Source of the DNA: JAEMQF01 sp963850525
Lineage (GTDB): Bacteria > Pseudomonadota > Gammaproteobacteria > Burkholderiales > Burkholderiaceae_C
Assembly: GCA_963850525.1 (NCBI GenBank)
Contig: CAWKLQ010000004.1
Coordinates: forward strand, 682,001-746,000
Length of the DNA: 64,000 nt
Reading direction: 5' to 3'
Part shown: piece by piece, positions 7,629 through 16,393 of the stretch
Layout: each line of letters begins with the position of its first letter
How positions within the stretch are numbered: position 1 is the first letter of the stretch
Notes under the pieces: generated by a model
What the model was told of the DNA's origin: nothing
The model's database searches: none
The model's input: only the letters and a program-made list of their open reading frames with translations
Position numbers and translations under genes: made by a program

Positions 7629-9341
7629 ATGACTCCCAAGACCATCATCCCGATCGCGGCCGCGCCGGCGTCTCGTCAGAAGAAACGCGAAGCACCGAAG
7701 GGCCGCGTCGTCGACCCGGCGGCGCTGGACGACGTGCGGCGCTTGCTCGCGGGCTTGCCGCATGCAGCGGCGCGCGCGCCCGACCAGCTGATCGAGCACT
7801 TGCACCGCGTGCAAGATGAGTACGGCCACCTGAGCGCACGCCATCTGGCCGCGTTGGCGCGCGAGATGGGTCTGGCGCAGACCGAGGTCTATGAAGTTGC
7901 GTCGTTCTACCACCACTTCGACATCGTCAAGGAAGGCGAGATCGCGCCGCCGACGTTGACGGTTCGTGTCTGCGACAGCCTGTCGTGCGAGATGGCAGGC
8001 GCGCAGGATTTGCTCGCGCGCCTGCCCAGTCTCCTGGGCAAAGACGTGCGCGTGATCGCCGCGCCGTGCATCGGCCGCTGCGAGCAGGCGCCCGCCGTCT
8101 CGGTGGGCCAGCACCCGGTGGCAAACGCAACATGCGACGCGGTGATCGCCAAGGTCAAAGCGGGCGAGGTCACGCACCGGCCGGAGGGTTTCATCGACCT
8201 CGCGCAATACCTGGCGCAGGGCGGCTATCGGCTGCTCAAACAATGCATCGCCGCGGAATTGGAAGTCGAATCGGTCATCAAGACGATGGAAGACTCGGGC
8301 CTGCGTGGGCTGGGCGGCGCGGGCTTTCCGGCGGGGCGCAAGTGGCGAATCGTTCGCGGCGAAGCCGCACCGCGATTCATGGCGGTGAACATCGACGAAG
8401 GCGAGCCGGGAACGTTCAAGGACCGCGTGTATCTCGAGCGCGACCCGCACCGCTTCATCGAAGGCATGCTCATCGCCGCGTGGGCGGTGGGAATCGCGCG
8501 CATTTATGTCTACCTGCGCGACGAGTACCACGGTTGTCGCGCGATGTTGGAGGCCGAACTTGCAAAGCTGCGCGCGCAGCCACCGTACCCGGGAATGCCG
8601 GAAATCATTCTGCGGCGCGGCGCGGGCGCGTACATCTGCGGCGAAGAGTCGGCGATGATCGAATCGATAGAGGGAAGGCGCGGCATGCCGCGGCTGCGCC
8701 CGCCTTACGTCGCGCAAGTCGGCTTGTTCGGCAGGCCCACGCTCGAGCACAACTTCGAGACGCTTTATTGGGTTCGCGAGATTCTGGAAAAAGGCGGTGC
8801 CTGGTTCGCCTCGCAAGGACGCAACGGGCGCAAGGGCCTGCGTTCGTTTTCCGTGTCGGGGCGTGTCAAGAGCCCGGGCGTGAAGCTCGCACCGGCGGGA
8901 ATCACGATCCGCGAGTTGATCGACGAGTTCTGCGGCGGCATGCTGCCCGGCCACAATTTCTACGCCTACCTGCCGGGCGGCGCATCGGGCGGCATCTTGC
9001 CCGCAGCGATGGGAGACATCCCTTTGGACTTTGACACGCTGCAACCCTATGGCTGCTTCATCGGCTCGGCAGCCGTGATGGTGCTGTCCGACAAGGACAG
9101 CGCGGTCGGCGCGGCGCGCAACCTGATGCGCTTCTTCGAACACGAGTCGTGCGGCCAGTGCACCCCGTGCCGCAACGGCACGGCGAAGGCATCTCTGCTG
9201 ATTGCAAAACCGAAGTGGGATGTGGCATTGCTCGAAGATCTGTCGACGGTGATGCGCGACGCGTCGATTTGCGGCCTGGGCCAGGCAGCGCCGAACCCGG
9301 TGGATTGCGTCATCAAGTATTTCCCTCAGGAGTTGGGGTGA
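7629..9341 (+). CDS. fdsB: NAD-dependent formate dehydrogenase, fused gamma-beta (NuoE-NuoF-like) subunit
   Basis: The NADH-side subunit of a soluble molybdenum formate dehydrogenase. Residues about 30-170 form a NuoE/FdsG-type [2Fe-2S] thioredoxin-like domain (ligands in CDSLSCEMAG and CIGRCEQAP). The remainder is NuoF/FdsB-like, with an FMN/NADH glycine loop (GLRGLGGAGFPAGRKW) and a [4Fe-4S] motif (CGQCTPCRNGT plus a later Cys in SICGLG). In the classical fds operons these two parts are separate genes, so this is a fusion of 570 residues. Electrons from the alpha subunit would pass through these centres to FMN and NAD+. The alpha gene follows after an unusual 559-bp spacer. Confidence 0.93.
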   Translation: MTPKTIIPIAAAPASRQKKREAPKGRVVDPAALDDVRRLLAGLPHAAARAPDQLIEHLHRVQDEYGHLSARHLAALAREMGLAQTEVYEVASFYHHFDIVKEGEIAPPTLTVRVCDSLSCEMAGAQDLLARLPSLLGKDVRVIAAPCIGRCEQAPAVSVGQHPVANATCDAVIAKVKAGEVTHRPEGFIDLAQYLAQGGYRLLKQCIAAELEVESVIKTMEDSGLRGLGGAGFPAGRKWRIVRGEAAPRFMAVNIDEGEPGTFKDRVYLERDPHRFIEGMLIAAWAVGIARIYVYLRDEYHGCRAMLEAELAKLRAQPPYPGMPEIILRRGAGAYICGEESAMIESIEGRRGMPRLRPPYVAQVGLFGRPTLEHNFETLYWVREILEKGGAWFASQGRNGRKGLRSFSVSGRVKSPGVKLAPAGITIRELIDEFCGGMLPGHNFYAYLPGGASGGILPAAMGDIPLDFDTLQPYGCFIGSAAVMVLSDKDSAVGAARNLMRFFEHESCGQCTPCRNGTAKASLLIAKPKWDVALLEDLSTVMRDASICGLGQAAPNPVDCVIKYFPQELG

Positions 9342-9370
9342 GTTGTGCCCCGGGCGGTGCGGAAGGTGGG

Positions 9371-9835
9371 TCGGCTTTCGGCCCTTTGCTGCCGTTCGCG
9401 CCGTCGTGCATGCCGAGGTCGAGAAAGGGCAGGTGGCCCGGGGTACGTTCTCCGGCCCCACGCTCGCGGGGCACTGTCTGCAGCCTGCAATCGTGGCGCC
9501 ATCAACACCGTGTTCTCTTGCGCAGGTTGAGGACACCGCGAATGGGGGCCTGCGCCCGTACCCCAAGCCACCTACCCCGGCACCCGGGCGGCATGCAAAG
9601 GCGCGGCAGGCCAGCGGCGTGTGCAGCAGGGTGGCGGTGGTGCCCCCGGGCGCAGGACCCATTCGCGGTGTCTGCCAACGGGCGCACCACAAATCCCGTG
9701 TTGACGCGGCTTCGCTTGGCACGTCTCGACGGTGCCCCGCGAGCGTGGGCCGGAGCACGGGGGCACCGCCGCCGCCCTGGCGTCGCAACCTTGGCAGGAA
9801 CCTCGCTGCGAACGGCATCAACGGGCGGAAAGCCG
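9371..9835. repeat. Large imperfect inverted repeat in the spacer between formate dehydrogenase genes
   Basis: The spacer between the two formate dehydrogenase genes is an inverted duplication with arms of about 185 bp around an 88-bp centre. Three matched blocks are collinear: 9371-9398 with 9809-9835, 9452-9474 with 9731-9753, and 9532-9558 with 9647-9672. Distances between blocks agree within one or two bases on each side. The outer end shares TTCGGCCCTTTGCTNCCGTT with another intergenic element at 30799-30818. It could be a palindromic miniature element. In RNA it would fold into a very long hairpin between fdsB and fdsA. Although one reading frame runs through it into fdsA, its composition is unlike coding sequence. 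Confidence 0.75.
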
Positions 9836-9900
9836 TCATTTGCAACAGCATCGGCGGTACGCGCGCCGCGAGCGCCTCGCGTGGCCGTGGAGTCATCGAC

Positions 9901-12729
9901 ATGAACGCAATCACCCGCAAAGAAGCGGCGGCACTCGACGCGCCAACCGTCAGCTTCAAATTCAACGGCCGCGATGTCACGGGCCGCGCGAGCGAAAACC
10001 TGATCGAGATCGCGAAGCGCGAAGGTGTTGAGATTCCGCACCTTTGCTACAAGCAAGGCCTGGAGCAAGTGGGCAACTGCCGCGCTTGTGTCGTCGAGAT
10101 CGCCGGCGAACGTGTGCTTGCGCCGTCGTGCTGCCGCGCGCCCAGCGCGGGAATGGTCGTCACGACCGACAGCGAGCGCGCCGTGCGTTCCCAAAAACTC
10201 GTGCTCGAACTGCTGCTCGCCGACATGCCCGAGAAGGCGTTCACGCGGCACAACGAAGTCGACGAATGGGCGGCCAAACTGGGGATGGGCAAGCCGCGCT
10301 TCGAAGCTCGCGCAAGAGTCACGCAGGACTTGTCGCACCCGGCGATCGCGGTGAACCTGGACGCGTGCATTCAATGCACACGTTGCCTGCGCGCCTGCCG
10401 CGACGAGCAAGTGAACGACGTGATCGGCCTCGCGTTTCGCGGCGAACACGCAAAAATCGTGTTCGACATGGACGACGCAATGGGCGCGTCGACTTGCGTC
10501 GCCTGTGGCGAATGCGTGCAGGCGTGCCCCACCGGCGCGCTGATGCCGGCGCGCGACGCTGCGCTCGCCGTGCCCGACCGACAAGTGGAATCGGTGTGCC
10601 CTTATTGTGGCGTCGGTTGCCAGCTCACCTACAACGTCAAGGACGACAAGATCCTCTTTGTCGAAGGGCGCGACGGCCCGGCGAACCACGGGCGACTCTG
10701 CGTCAAAGGGCGCTACGGCTTCGATTACGCGCACCATCCGCAGCGCCTCACCAAGCCGCTGATCCGTCGCAAGGACGCGCCGCCCAAACGTGGCGACTTC
10801 GTGATGGACCCGAACCGCGTCATGGACGTGTTCCGCGAAGCGAGCTGGGAAGAAGCGCTCGAATTCGCCGGCGGCACGCTGCGCTCGATTCGCGATCAAC
10901 ACGGCAAGAAGTCGCTCGCAGGTTTCGGCTCGGCCAAGGGCAGCAACGAAGAGGCTTACCTGTTCCAGAAACTCGTTCGCACGGGTTTTGGCAGCAACAA
11001 CGTCGACCATTGCACGCGGCTCTGCCACGCGTCTTCCGTCGTCGCCTTGCTGGAGGGCATCGGCTCAGGAGCGGTGAGCAACCCGGTTATGGACGTGACA
11101 CAGGCCGAGGTCGTGATCCTGATCGGCGCGAACCCGACGGTGAATCATCCGGTCGCCGCGACCTGGATGAAGAACGCCGCGAAAGCCGGTACCAAGCTGA
11201 TCGTGCTCGACCCGCGCCGCTCCGACCTGTCGCGCGTCGCGCACCGCTTCCTGCAGTTCAAGCCCGACACCGACGTGGCGATGCTCAACGCGATGATGAA
11301 CGTCATCGTCACGGAAGGTCTCGTCGACGAGAAGTTCATCGCGGCGCGCACCATCGGCTACGAGGAACTGCGTAAGAACGTCGAGGGTTACACACCCGAA
11401 GCGATGGCGCCGATTTGCGGCATCGACGCAGCGACGCTGCGCTACGTGGCGCGGCTCTACGCCACGTCCAAGGCGTCGATGATTCTGTGGGGCATGGGAA
11501 TCAGCCAGCACGTGCACGGCACCGACAACGCGCGCTGCTTGATTGCGCTCTCCTTGATGACGGGCCAGATCGGCCGCCCCGGCACGGGATTGCACCCGCT
11601 GCGCGGCCAGAACAACGTGCAGGGCGCGTCGGACGCAGGCCTGATCCCGATGATGCTGCCCGACTACCAGCGCGTCATCGAAGCGCCGGTGCGCGCACGC
11701 TTCGAGAAGGCGTGGAAGCTTGAAGCCGGAACGCTCGACGACAAGGTAGGCCTCACCGTCGTCGAGGTCATGCATGCGATCAAAGAAGGAACGATTCGCG
11801 GCATGTACGTGATGGGCGAGAACCCCGCCATGTCCGACCCCGACGCGAACCACGCGCGCGAATCGCTCGCTGCGCTCGAACACCTCGTCGTGCAGGACAT
11901 TTTCTTGACCGAAACCGCGTACCTCGCCGACGTGATCCTGCCCGCCAGCGCCTTCCCCGAAAAGACCGGCACGTTCACGAACACGGATCGCCTCGTGCAG
12001 CTCGGCCGCCAGGCGATTCCGCCGCCGGGCGACGCGCGCCAGGACTTGTGGATCATCGAGCAACTCGCCAACAAACTCGGCTGCGGCTGGAACTACGGCC
12101 ATGTGTCGGAAGTGTTCGACGAGATGCGCCACACCATGCCCAGCATCGGTGGCATCACCTGGCAGCGCCTGGAGCGCGAACACGCAGTCACCTACCCTTG
12201 CGTGAAGGAAGGCGATCCGGGAACGTCAGTCGTGTTCGACCACGACTTCCCGCGTGAAGGCGGCAAGGCGCGCTTCGTTCCGGCCGACATCATTCCGGCC
12301 AACGAGCGGCCCGACGCCGACTACCCCCTCGTGCTGATCACGGGCCGCCAGCTGGAGCACTGGCACACCGGCAGCATGACGCGGCGCACGACGGTGCTCG
12401 ACGCGCTCGAGCCCGATCCGACAGCGTTGCTGCACCCGCTCGATCTGGCCGCGCTCGGCGCCAAGCCCGGCGACGTAATCACGATCGGATCACGCCGCGG
12501 CGAAGTCTCGCTCTACGCGAGAGCCGACGACGGCACGCCGCGCGGCGCCGTGTTCGTGCCGTTCTGCTATTACGAAGCAGCCATCAACAAGCTCACCAAC
12601 GCCGCGCTCGATCCGTTCGCGAAGATCCCCGAGTTCAAATACTGCGCGATTCGAGTCACCCCTGGTGGCCCGGTCCCGGTGCAGAGCAGTTTTGGCGGCG
12701 GGCAGGTGCTGGAGCGGCTGAGCGGCTGA
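9901..12729 (+). CDS. fdsA: NAD-dependent formate dehydrogenase, molybdenum-containing alpha subunit
   Basis: The catalytic subunit, 942 residues from ATG 9901; an in-frame upstream extension to 9343 is rejected because it crosses the inverted-repeat spacer. The order of domains is as follows. An N-terminal [2Fe-2S] ferredoxin domain has ligands around GNCRACVVE. NuoG-like and two [4Fe-4S] ferredoxin motifs follow (CIQCTRCLRAC, CVACGECVQACPTGA). Next come a further [4Fe-4S] motif (VCPYCGVGC) and the bis-MGD molybdopterin domain. The metal-binding residue is cysteine (Cys375, in HCTRLCHASS), not selenocysteine. It oxidises formate to CO2 with electrons going to the fused FMN subunit. Neither the fdhD/fdsC sulfurtransferase-like chaperone nor the small fdsD subunit is nearby, so those must be elsewhere. 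Confidence 0.96.
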   Translation: MNAITRKEAAALDAPTVSFKFNGRDVTGRASENLIEIAKREGVEIPHLCYKQGLEQVGNCRACVVEIAGERVLAPSCCRAPSAGMVVTTDSERAVRSQKLVLELLLADMPEKAFTRHNEVDEWAAKLGMGKPRFEARARVTQDLSHPAIAVNLDACIQCTRCLRACRDEQVNDVIGLAFRGEHAKIVFDMDDAMGASTCVACGECVQACPTGALMPARDAALAVPDRQVESVCPYCGVGCQLTYNVKDDKILFVEGRDGPANHGRLCVKGRYGFDYAHHPQRLTKPLIRRKDAPPKRGDFVMDPNRVMDVFREASWEEALEFAGGTLRSIRDQHGKKSLAGFGSAKGSNEEAYLFQKLVRTGFGSNNVDHCTRLCHASSVVALLEGIGSGAVSNPVMDVTQAEVVILIGANPTVNHPVAATWMKNAAKAGTKLIVLDPRRSDLSRVAHRFLQFKPDTDVAMLNAMMNVIVTEGLVDEKFIAARTIGYEELRKNVEGYTPEAMAPICGIDAATLRYVARLYATSKASMILWGMGISQHVHGTDNARCLIALSLMTGQIGRPGTGLHPLRGQNNVQGASDAGLIPMMLPDYQRVIEAPVRARFEKAWKLEAGTLDDKVGLTVVEVMHAIKEGTIRGMYVMGENPAMSDPDANHARESLAALEHLVVQDIFLTETAYLADVILPASAFPEKTGTFTNTDRLVQLGRQAIPPPGDARQDLWIIEQLANKLGCGWNYGHVSEVFDEMRHTMPSIGGITWQRLEREHAVTYPCVKEGDPGTSVVFDHDFPREGGKARFVPADIIPANERPDADYPLVLITGRQLEHWHTGSMTRRTTVLDALEPDPTALLHPLDLAALGAKPGDVITIGSRRGEVSLYARADDGTPRGAVFVPFCYYEAAINKLTNAALDPFAKIPEFKYCAIRVTPGGPVPVQSSFGGGQVLERLSG

Positions 12730-12737
12730 ATGTCCGC

Positions 12738-13505
12738 ATGACCACGCCACCGCCGTTCGACGCCGCGACCCGGCTGCTCGTCAACGCCCGTCGCACAGGG
12801 CAAGCTGCGCCGGCTGCCGGTGCAACGCTGCCCGACGCAGCGGCGGCCTATGCCGTGCAGGACGCCGTGGCACGGCACCTCGCCTGGTTTGCCGGCGGCG
12901 CGCCGCGCCACTGGAAATCGGGCGGCGCGTCGCGCGATGCGGTTCTCACGCACGCTGCCTTGCCGTCGCAAGGCGTCTGGGCCAGCCCGGCCGCTGCGGG
13001 AGCCAGGCCGCTGCGCCTGCGCGGCATCGAAGCCGAGGTCGCGCTGCGTCTGGCGCGCGACGTCGACGCGGTGCTGGCGGCGACGCTCAACACCGAGCAG
13101 GCGGCGGCGCTCGTCGAAGCGATTTGCGTGTCGATCGAAATCGTCGAGTCGCGCTGGGCCGAGGGCCTGGCCGCACCGGCCTTGGCCAAACTGGCCGACC
13201 TGCAGTCGCACGGCGCTCTGGTACTCGGCGCCTGGGTGCCGTTTCAACCGCGCGACTGGAGCGCACAGGTCTGTCGCGTCCAGATCGGCGCGCAGCCGCC
13301 CGTCGAGCGCCGCGGCAGCCACCCGTTGGCCGACCCGCTGTTCGTGCTGCCGGCGTGGCTGCGTCACGCCACCCGCGACGGCCGCCACGTGCCGGCAGGC
13401 AGCGTCGTCACCACCGGCAGCTGGGTCGGCATTCTTCACGCGGCAGCGGGCGATTTTGTGAGTGCCGAGTTTCCCGGCATCGGCCACGCGTCAGTGCAGC
13501 TGTAG
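12738..13505 (+). CDS. 2-keto-4-pentenoate hydratase / fumarylacetoacetase-like (MhpD-type) protein
   Basis: A 255-residue member of the MhpD/fumarylacetoacetase-C superfamily, eight bases after fdsA and so probably co-transcribed. Seen motifs are GIEAEVALRL (metal-ligand glutamates), EIVESRW, and the C-terminal GSHPLADPLFVLPAWLRH followed by VPAGSVVTTGSW. Family members hydrate 2-hydroxypenta-2,4-dienoates or decarboxylate related keto acids using a divalent metal. Nothing in the oxalate/formate operon explains such a reaction, so the true substrate is open. It may be a passenger gene or act on a short keto or enol acid. Confidence 0.8.
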   Translation: MTTPPPFDAATRLLVNARRTGQAAPAAGATLPDAAAAYAVQDAVARHLAWFAGGAPRHWKSGGASRDAVLTHAALPSQGVWASPAAAGARPLRLRGIEAEVALRLARDVDAVLAATLNTEQAAALVEAICVSIEIVESRWAEGLAAPALAKLADLQSHGALVLGAWVPFQPRDWSAQVCRVQIGAQPPVERRGSHPLADPLFVLPAWLRHATRDGRHVPAGSVVTTGSWVGILHAAAGDFVSAEFPGIGHASVQL

Positions 13506-13571
13506 GCCCGCCTTCCGACACCACCGCGGCTTCGCCCCGGCGACGCGACCTGCGCGTGCGCCAGCTTCGAC

Positions 13572-13904
13572 TCAGAACCCGGTTTCGCCCCAACGCGCGT
13601 CAGCCCAGTTGAAGCGCGGCACGGCGAGTGGCGCGCAGTTCGCCATCGATTCGCGGCAACGCTGCTTGGCGGTGAGGATGGCGTCGGTGAGGAATTCCGC
13701 GTCATAGGCGCGCAGCATGTGCGCCTGCTCGCCTTCCAGATAGCCGCGCACGCGCTCGCGTTCGCACACCGTGGCGCAGAGCCTGTCATACGTGGCGTCG
13801 TCCCAGAACCAGCGCAGGCCAAGCTCGTAGAACGCCGCGTTGAACGCGCCGCGGTCGATGGCACTGCCGGCGTCGGCGTCGCGCGAATTCGCGGTGGTGG
13901 TCAT
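13572..13904 (-). CDS. Small conserved-type protein of unknown function
   Basis: A 110-residue soluble protein with many aromatic residues (FNAAFYELGLRWFWDDATYD near residues 20-42; FNWADARW near the C-terminus). I do not recognise the family. No signal peptide or membrane segment is visible. It is transcribed towards the hydratase gene and divergently from a LysR regulator, with an AT-rich stretch between them holding a dyad. This arrangement commonly means that the LysR protein controls this gene. The start at 13904 follows CGAGGAGTCTTGCC, a strong ribosome site. Confidence 0.65.
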   Translation of the reverse strand: MTTTANSRDADAGSAIDRGAFNAAFYELGLRWFWDDATYDRLCATVCERERVRGYLEGEQAHMLRAYDAEFLTDAILTAKQRCRESMANCAPLAVPRFNWADARWGETGF

Positions 13905-14005
13905 GGCAAGACTCCTCGGGGTCAGGTCCGACGCATCGAATTCGTCGTCGAGGCCTGATCCTAGGTTCGCCCATGAATAAATGACAATTAAACTAAATGA
14001 TGAAT

Positions 14006-14027
14006 TGCATTACCCATGCGTTATGCA
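14006..14027. promoter_or_regulatory. Candidate LysR-type operator between divergent genes
   Basis: TGCAT and ATGCA, separated by 12 bases, form a dyad at 14006-14027 inside an AT-rich stretch (about 13970-14035) that stands out from the GC-rich surroundings. A second nested dyad, ATGC-N5-GCAT, lies at its right end. It sits between the 110-residue gene and the LysR gene, where LysR-type proteins typically bind. No binding evidence exists beyond position and symmetry. Confidence 0.4.
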
Positions 14028-14073
14028 TGATCGGCGCGGCCGAGCGTAGCGTGCGCGGCGCGGGGCCCACCCC

Positions 14074-15042
14074 GTGAAGAACGCGACGCTGCGCCAGTTG
14101 AAGGTGTTCGACGCGGTGGCGCGCCTGTCGAGCTATTCGCGCGCCGCCGAAGAACTGCACCTCACGCAGCCCGCCGTCTCGACCCAGGTGCGCAAGCTCG
14201 AAGAGCACGCCGGCCTGCCGCTTTTCGAGCAGCTCGGCAAGAAGATCTACCTCACCGCCGCGGGCACCGAGCTGCTGCAGCACGGCCGCGCGATCATGGC
14301 GCAGTTCGAAGAAGCGCAAAGCGCGATGGCGCAGTTCAAGGGCGTCGCCGGCGGCAAGCTGAATGTGGCGGTGATCAGTGCGGGCGACTATTTTTTCCCG
14401 CGCCTGCTCGTCGAGTTCGCACGGCATCACCAGGGCGTGACGCTGAACCTCGCGGTGCGCAACCGCGACGATCTGCTCGCCGACCTGGCCGAGAACCGCA
14501 CCGACCTGGCCGTGATGGTGCGCCCGCCGCTGGATTCCGACACGATCAACGAGGCTTTTGCGCCGCACCCCTACGTGATCGTTGCGGCGCGCAAACACGC
14601 CCTCGTCGGCGAGTCGCGAATATCGCTGTCGCGCGTCGTGCGCGAGCCGTTCATCGTTCGCGAGACGGGTTCCGACACGTGGCAGTCGATGGTCGACGGC
14701 TTCGGCGCGCACATGGCCAAACTCAACGTCGCAATGCAGATCAAGAGCACCGAGACGATCAAGCAGGCGGTGATCGCCGGCATGGGAATCAGCTTCTTGT
14801 CGGCGCACACGGTGAGCCGCGAGCTGCGCGCGCGCAGCCTCGCGATCCTGGACGTGCAAGGCTTCCCGTTGATGCTCAACTGGTTCGTCGTGCACCGGCG
14901 CAACAAGCGCCTGCCGCCGGTGGCTCAGGCGTTCAAGCAGTTTCTCCTCAGCGACGGGCGGCAGCTCATCGATCAGGCGGTGCCGGTGCCGGTGCAGGGC
15001 GTGCGCCGCGCCGCCCCGCGCAAGGCGCGCGCGCCACGCTGA
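14074..15042 (+). CDS. LysR-family transcriptional regulator (CbbR-like)
   Basis: A 322-residue LysR protein. The N-terminal winged helix-turn-helix covers about residues 1-62 (LRQLKVFDAVARLSSYSRAA, LTQPAVSTQVRKLEEHAG). The effector domain covers about 90-295. The C-terminal WFVVHRRNKRLPPVAQAFKQ resembles CbbR-type regulators. The start is GTG at 14074, chosen because it begins the conserved MKNATLRQLKVF stretch. It is divergent from the 110-residue unknown gene and convergent with the mannonate dehydratase gene 25 bp downstream. Its target is probably the divergent gene, perhaps also the nearby formate operon. The basic, alanine-rich tail (APRKARAPR) is unusual and probably disordered. Confidence 0.9.
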   Translation: MKNATLRQLKVFDAVARLSSYSRAAEELHLTQPAVSTQVRKLEEHAGLPLFEQLGKKIYLTAAGTELLQHGRAIMAQFEEAQSAMAQFKGVAGGKLNVAVISAGDYFFPRLLVEFARHHQGVTLNLAVRNRDDLLADLAENRTDLAVMVRPPLDSDTINEAFAPHPYVIVAARKHALVGESRISLSRVVREPFIVRETGSDTWQSMVDGFGAHMAKLNVAMQIKSTETIKQAVIAGMGISFLSAHTVSRELRARSLAILDVQGFPLMLNWFVVHRRNKRLPPVAQAFKQFLLSDGRQLIDQAVPVPVQGVRRAAPRKARAPR

Positions 15043-15067
15043 GCGCCTCACCGCTGCGCTTGGGATC

Positions 15068-16279
15068 TCACCAGTCCCACAACGTGCCGTCGTGCTGCAG
15101 CCGGTTCACCGGCAGGTAAGCGCGCCGGTACGGGTATTTCGCTGCCAGCAGTTCGTCGATCTGCACGCCGTGGCCAGGAGTCTCGCCCGGATGCAGCATG
15201 CCGGCCGCAAACGTGTACGCGTGCGGGAACACGGCGTCGGTCTCGGCCGTGTGCGGCATGTACTCCTGGATGCCGAAGTTGGGCACCCAGAGGTCAAAGT
15301 GCAGCGCGGCGCCCATGCACACCGGCGACAGATCGGTCGCGCCGTGGCAGCCGGTGCGCACCTGGTACAGCGCTGCCAGGTCGGCGATGCGCCGCAGGTG
15401 GGTGATGCCTCCCGCGTGCGTGACCGTGGCGCGGATGTAGTCGATGAGTTGGTTCTCGATCAGCGCCTTGCAGTCCCAGATGCTGTTGAAGACTTCGCCG
15501 ACGGCGAGCGGCGTCGTCGTGTGCTCACGAATCAGGCGAAAGGCGTCCTGGTTTTCCGCGGGCGTGGCGTCTTCCATCCAGAACAGGCGGAACGGCTCGA
15601 GCTCCTTGCCCAGGCGCGCCGCCTCGATGGGCGTAAGGCGGTGGTGCACGTCGTGCAGCAGGTGCAGCTCGGGGCCGACGGCTGAGCGCAAGGCGCCGAA
15701 CAGTTTCGGCGTGTGCAGCAGGTACTTGCTGCTGTCCCAGTCGTGTTCGCTGGGCAGACCCGCGTCGGCGGGCTCGTAGGGCGCGGTGCCCTTGGCCACA
15801 CCGTAGACCTTGTCCAGCCCGGGGACGCCGCTTTGCGCGCGAATCGCCTTGTAGCCCTGCTCGCGCAGGCGCTGCACTTCGTCGATGGTGTGCTCGATGT
15901 CGCTGCCGTTCGCGTGGCCGTAAACGAGAACGCTGCTCCGGCTTTTGCCGCCGAGCAACTGGTAAAGCGGCATTCCTGCGGCCTTGGCCTTGATGTCCCA
16001 CAGCGCGGTGTCGACCGCGGCGATCGCGCTCATCGTCACCGGCCCGCGCCGCCAGTACGCGCCCTTGTAGAGATACTGCCAGAGGTCTTCGATCTGCTGC
16101 GGATCGCGCCCGATCAGGCAGGGGATCACGTGGTCCTCGAGGTAACTCGCCACCGCCAGTTCGCGGCCGTTCAGCGTGGCGTCGCCGATGCCGGTGAGTC
16201 CCGCATCGGTCTCGATTTTCAAAGTGACGAAATTGCGCCCGGGGCTGCAAACGATGATGCGCGCGGCGGTGATTTTCAT
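15068..16279 (-). CDS. manD: D-mannonate dehydratase, enolase superfamily (ManD/RspA type)
   Basis: A 403-residue enolase-superfamily dehydratase, the usual ManD length. The N-terminal capping domain (MKITAARIIVCSPGRNFVTL, GDATLNGRELAVASYLEDH) and the barrel ligands in LHDVHHRLTP, MEDATPAENQ and VGEVFNS match the family. The ATVTHAGGITHLRRIADLA and RTGCHGATDLSPVCMGAALH stretches are typical too. ManD enzymes convert D-mannonate (or D-gluconate, usually more slowly) to 2-keto-3-deoxy-D-gluconate. The gene lies on the same strand as the sugar-acid operon that ends at 19129, but is separated from it by three unrelated genes. It may therefore supply the same catabolic route or be independent. Confidence 0.9.
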   Translation of the reverse strand: MKITAARIIVCSPGRNFVTLKIETDAGLTGIGDATLNGRELAVASYLEDHVIPCLIGRDPQQIEDLWQYLYKGAYWRRGPVTMSAIAAVDTALWDIKAKAAGMPLYQLLGGKSRSSVLVYGHANGSDIEHTIDEVQRLREQGYKAIRAQSGVPGLDKVYGVAKGTAPYEPADAGLPSEHDWDSSKYLLHTPKLFGALRSAVGPELHLLHDVHHRLTPIEAARLGKELEPFRLFWMEDATPAENQDAFRLIREHTTTPLAVGEVFNSIWDCKALIENQLIDYIRATVTHAGGITHLRRIADLAALYQVRTGCHGATDLSPVCMGAALHFDLWVPNFGIQEYMPHTAETDAVFPHAYTFAAGMLHPGETPGHGVQIDELLAAKYPYRRAYLPVNRLQHDGTLWDW

Positions 16280-16393
16280 GGCGAAGAGGAACTCGCGCGG
16301 CGAGCGGCTGCGCGGTCCTGGAGTGAGCTGTTCGGCAGATTGTGCCGTGCGCCAATCGCCGGGCCGCGGCGCTGCCGCGCCGTCGCGCGCCCG

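Noticed and set aside
9343..9900. In-frame upstream extension of fdsA by 186 residues
   Set aside because: It runs through a large inverted repeat with non-coding composition; the conserved ferredoxin start is at 9901 with its own ribosome site.
6372..9980. A 1202-residue open frame on the minus strand
   Set aside because: It lies opposite three well-supported genes (acyl-CoA ligase, fdsB, spacer), has arginine/histidine-rich composition typical of antisense frames in GC-rich DNA, and shows no family motif.
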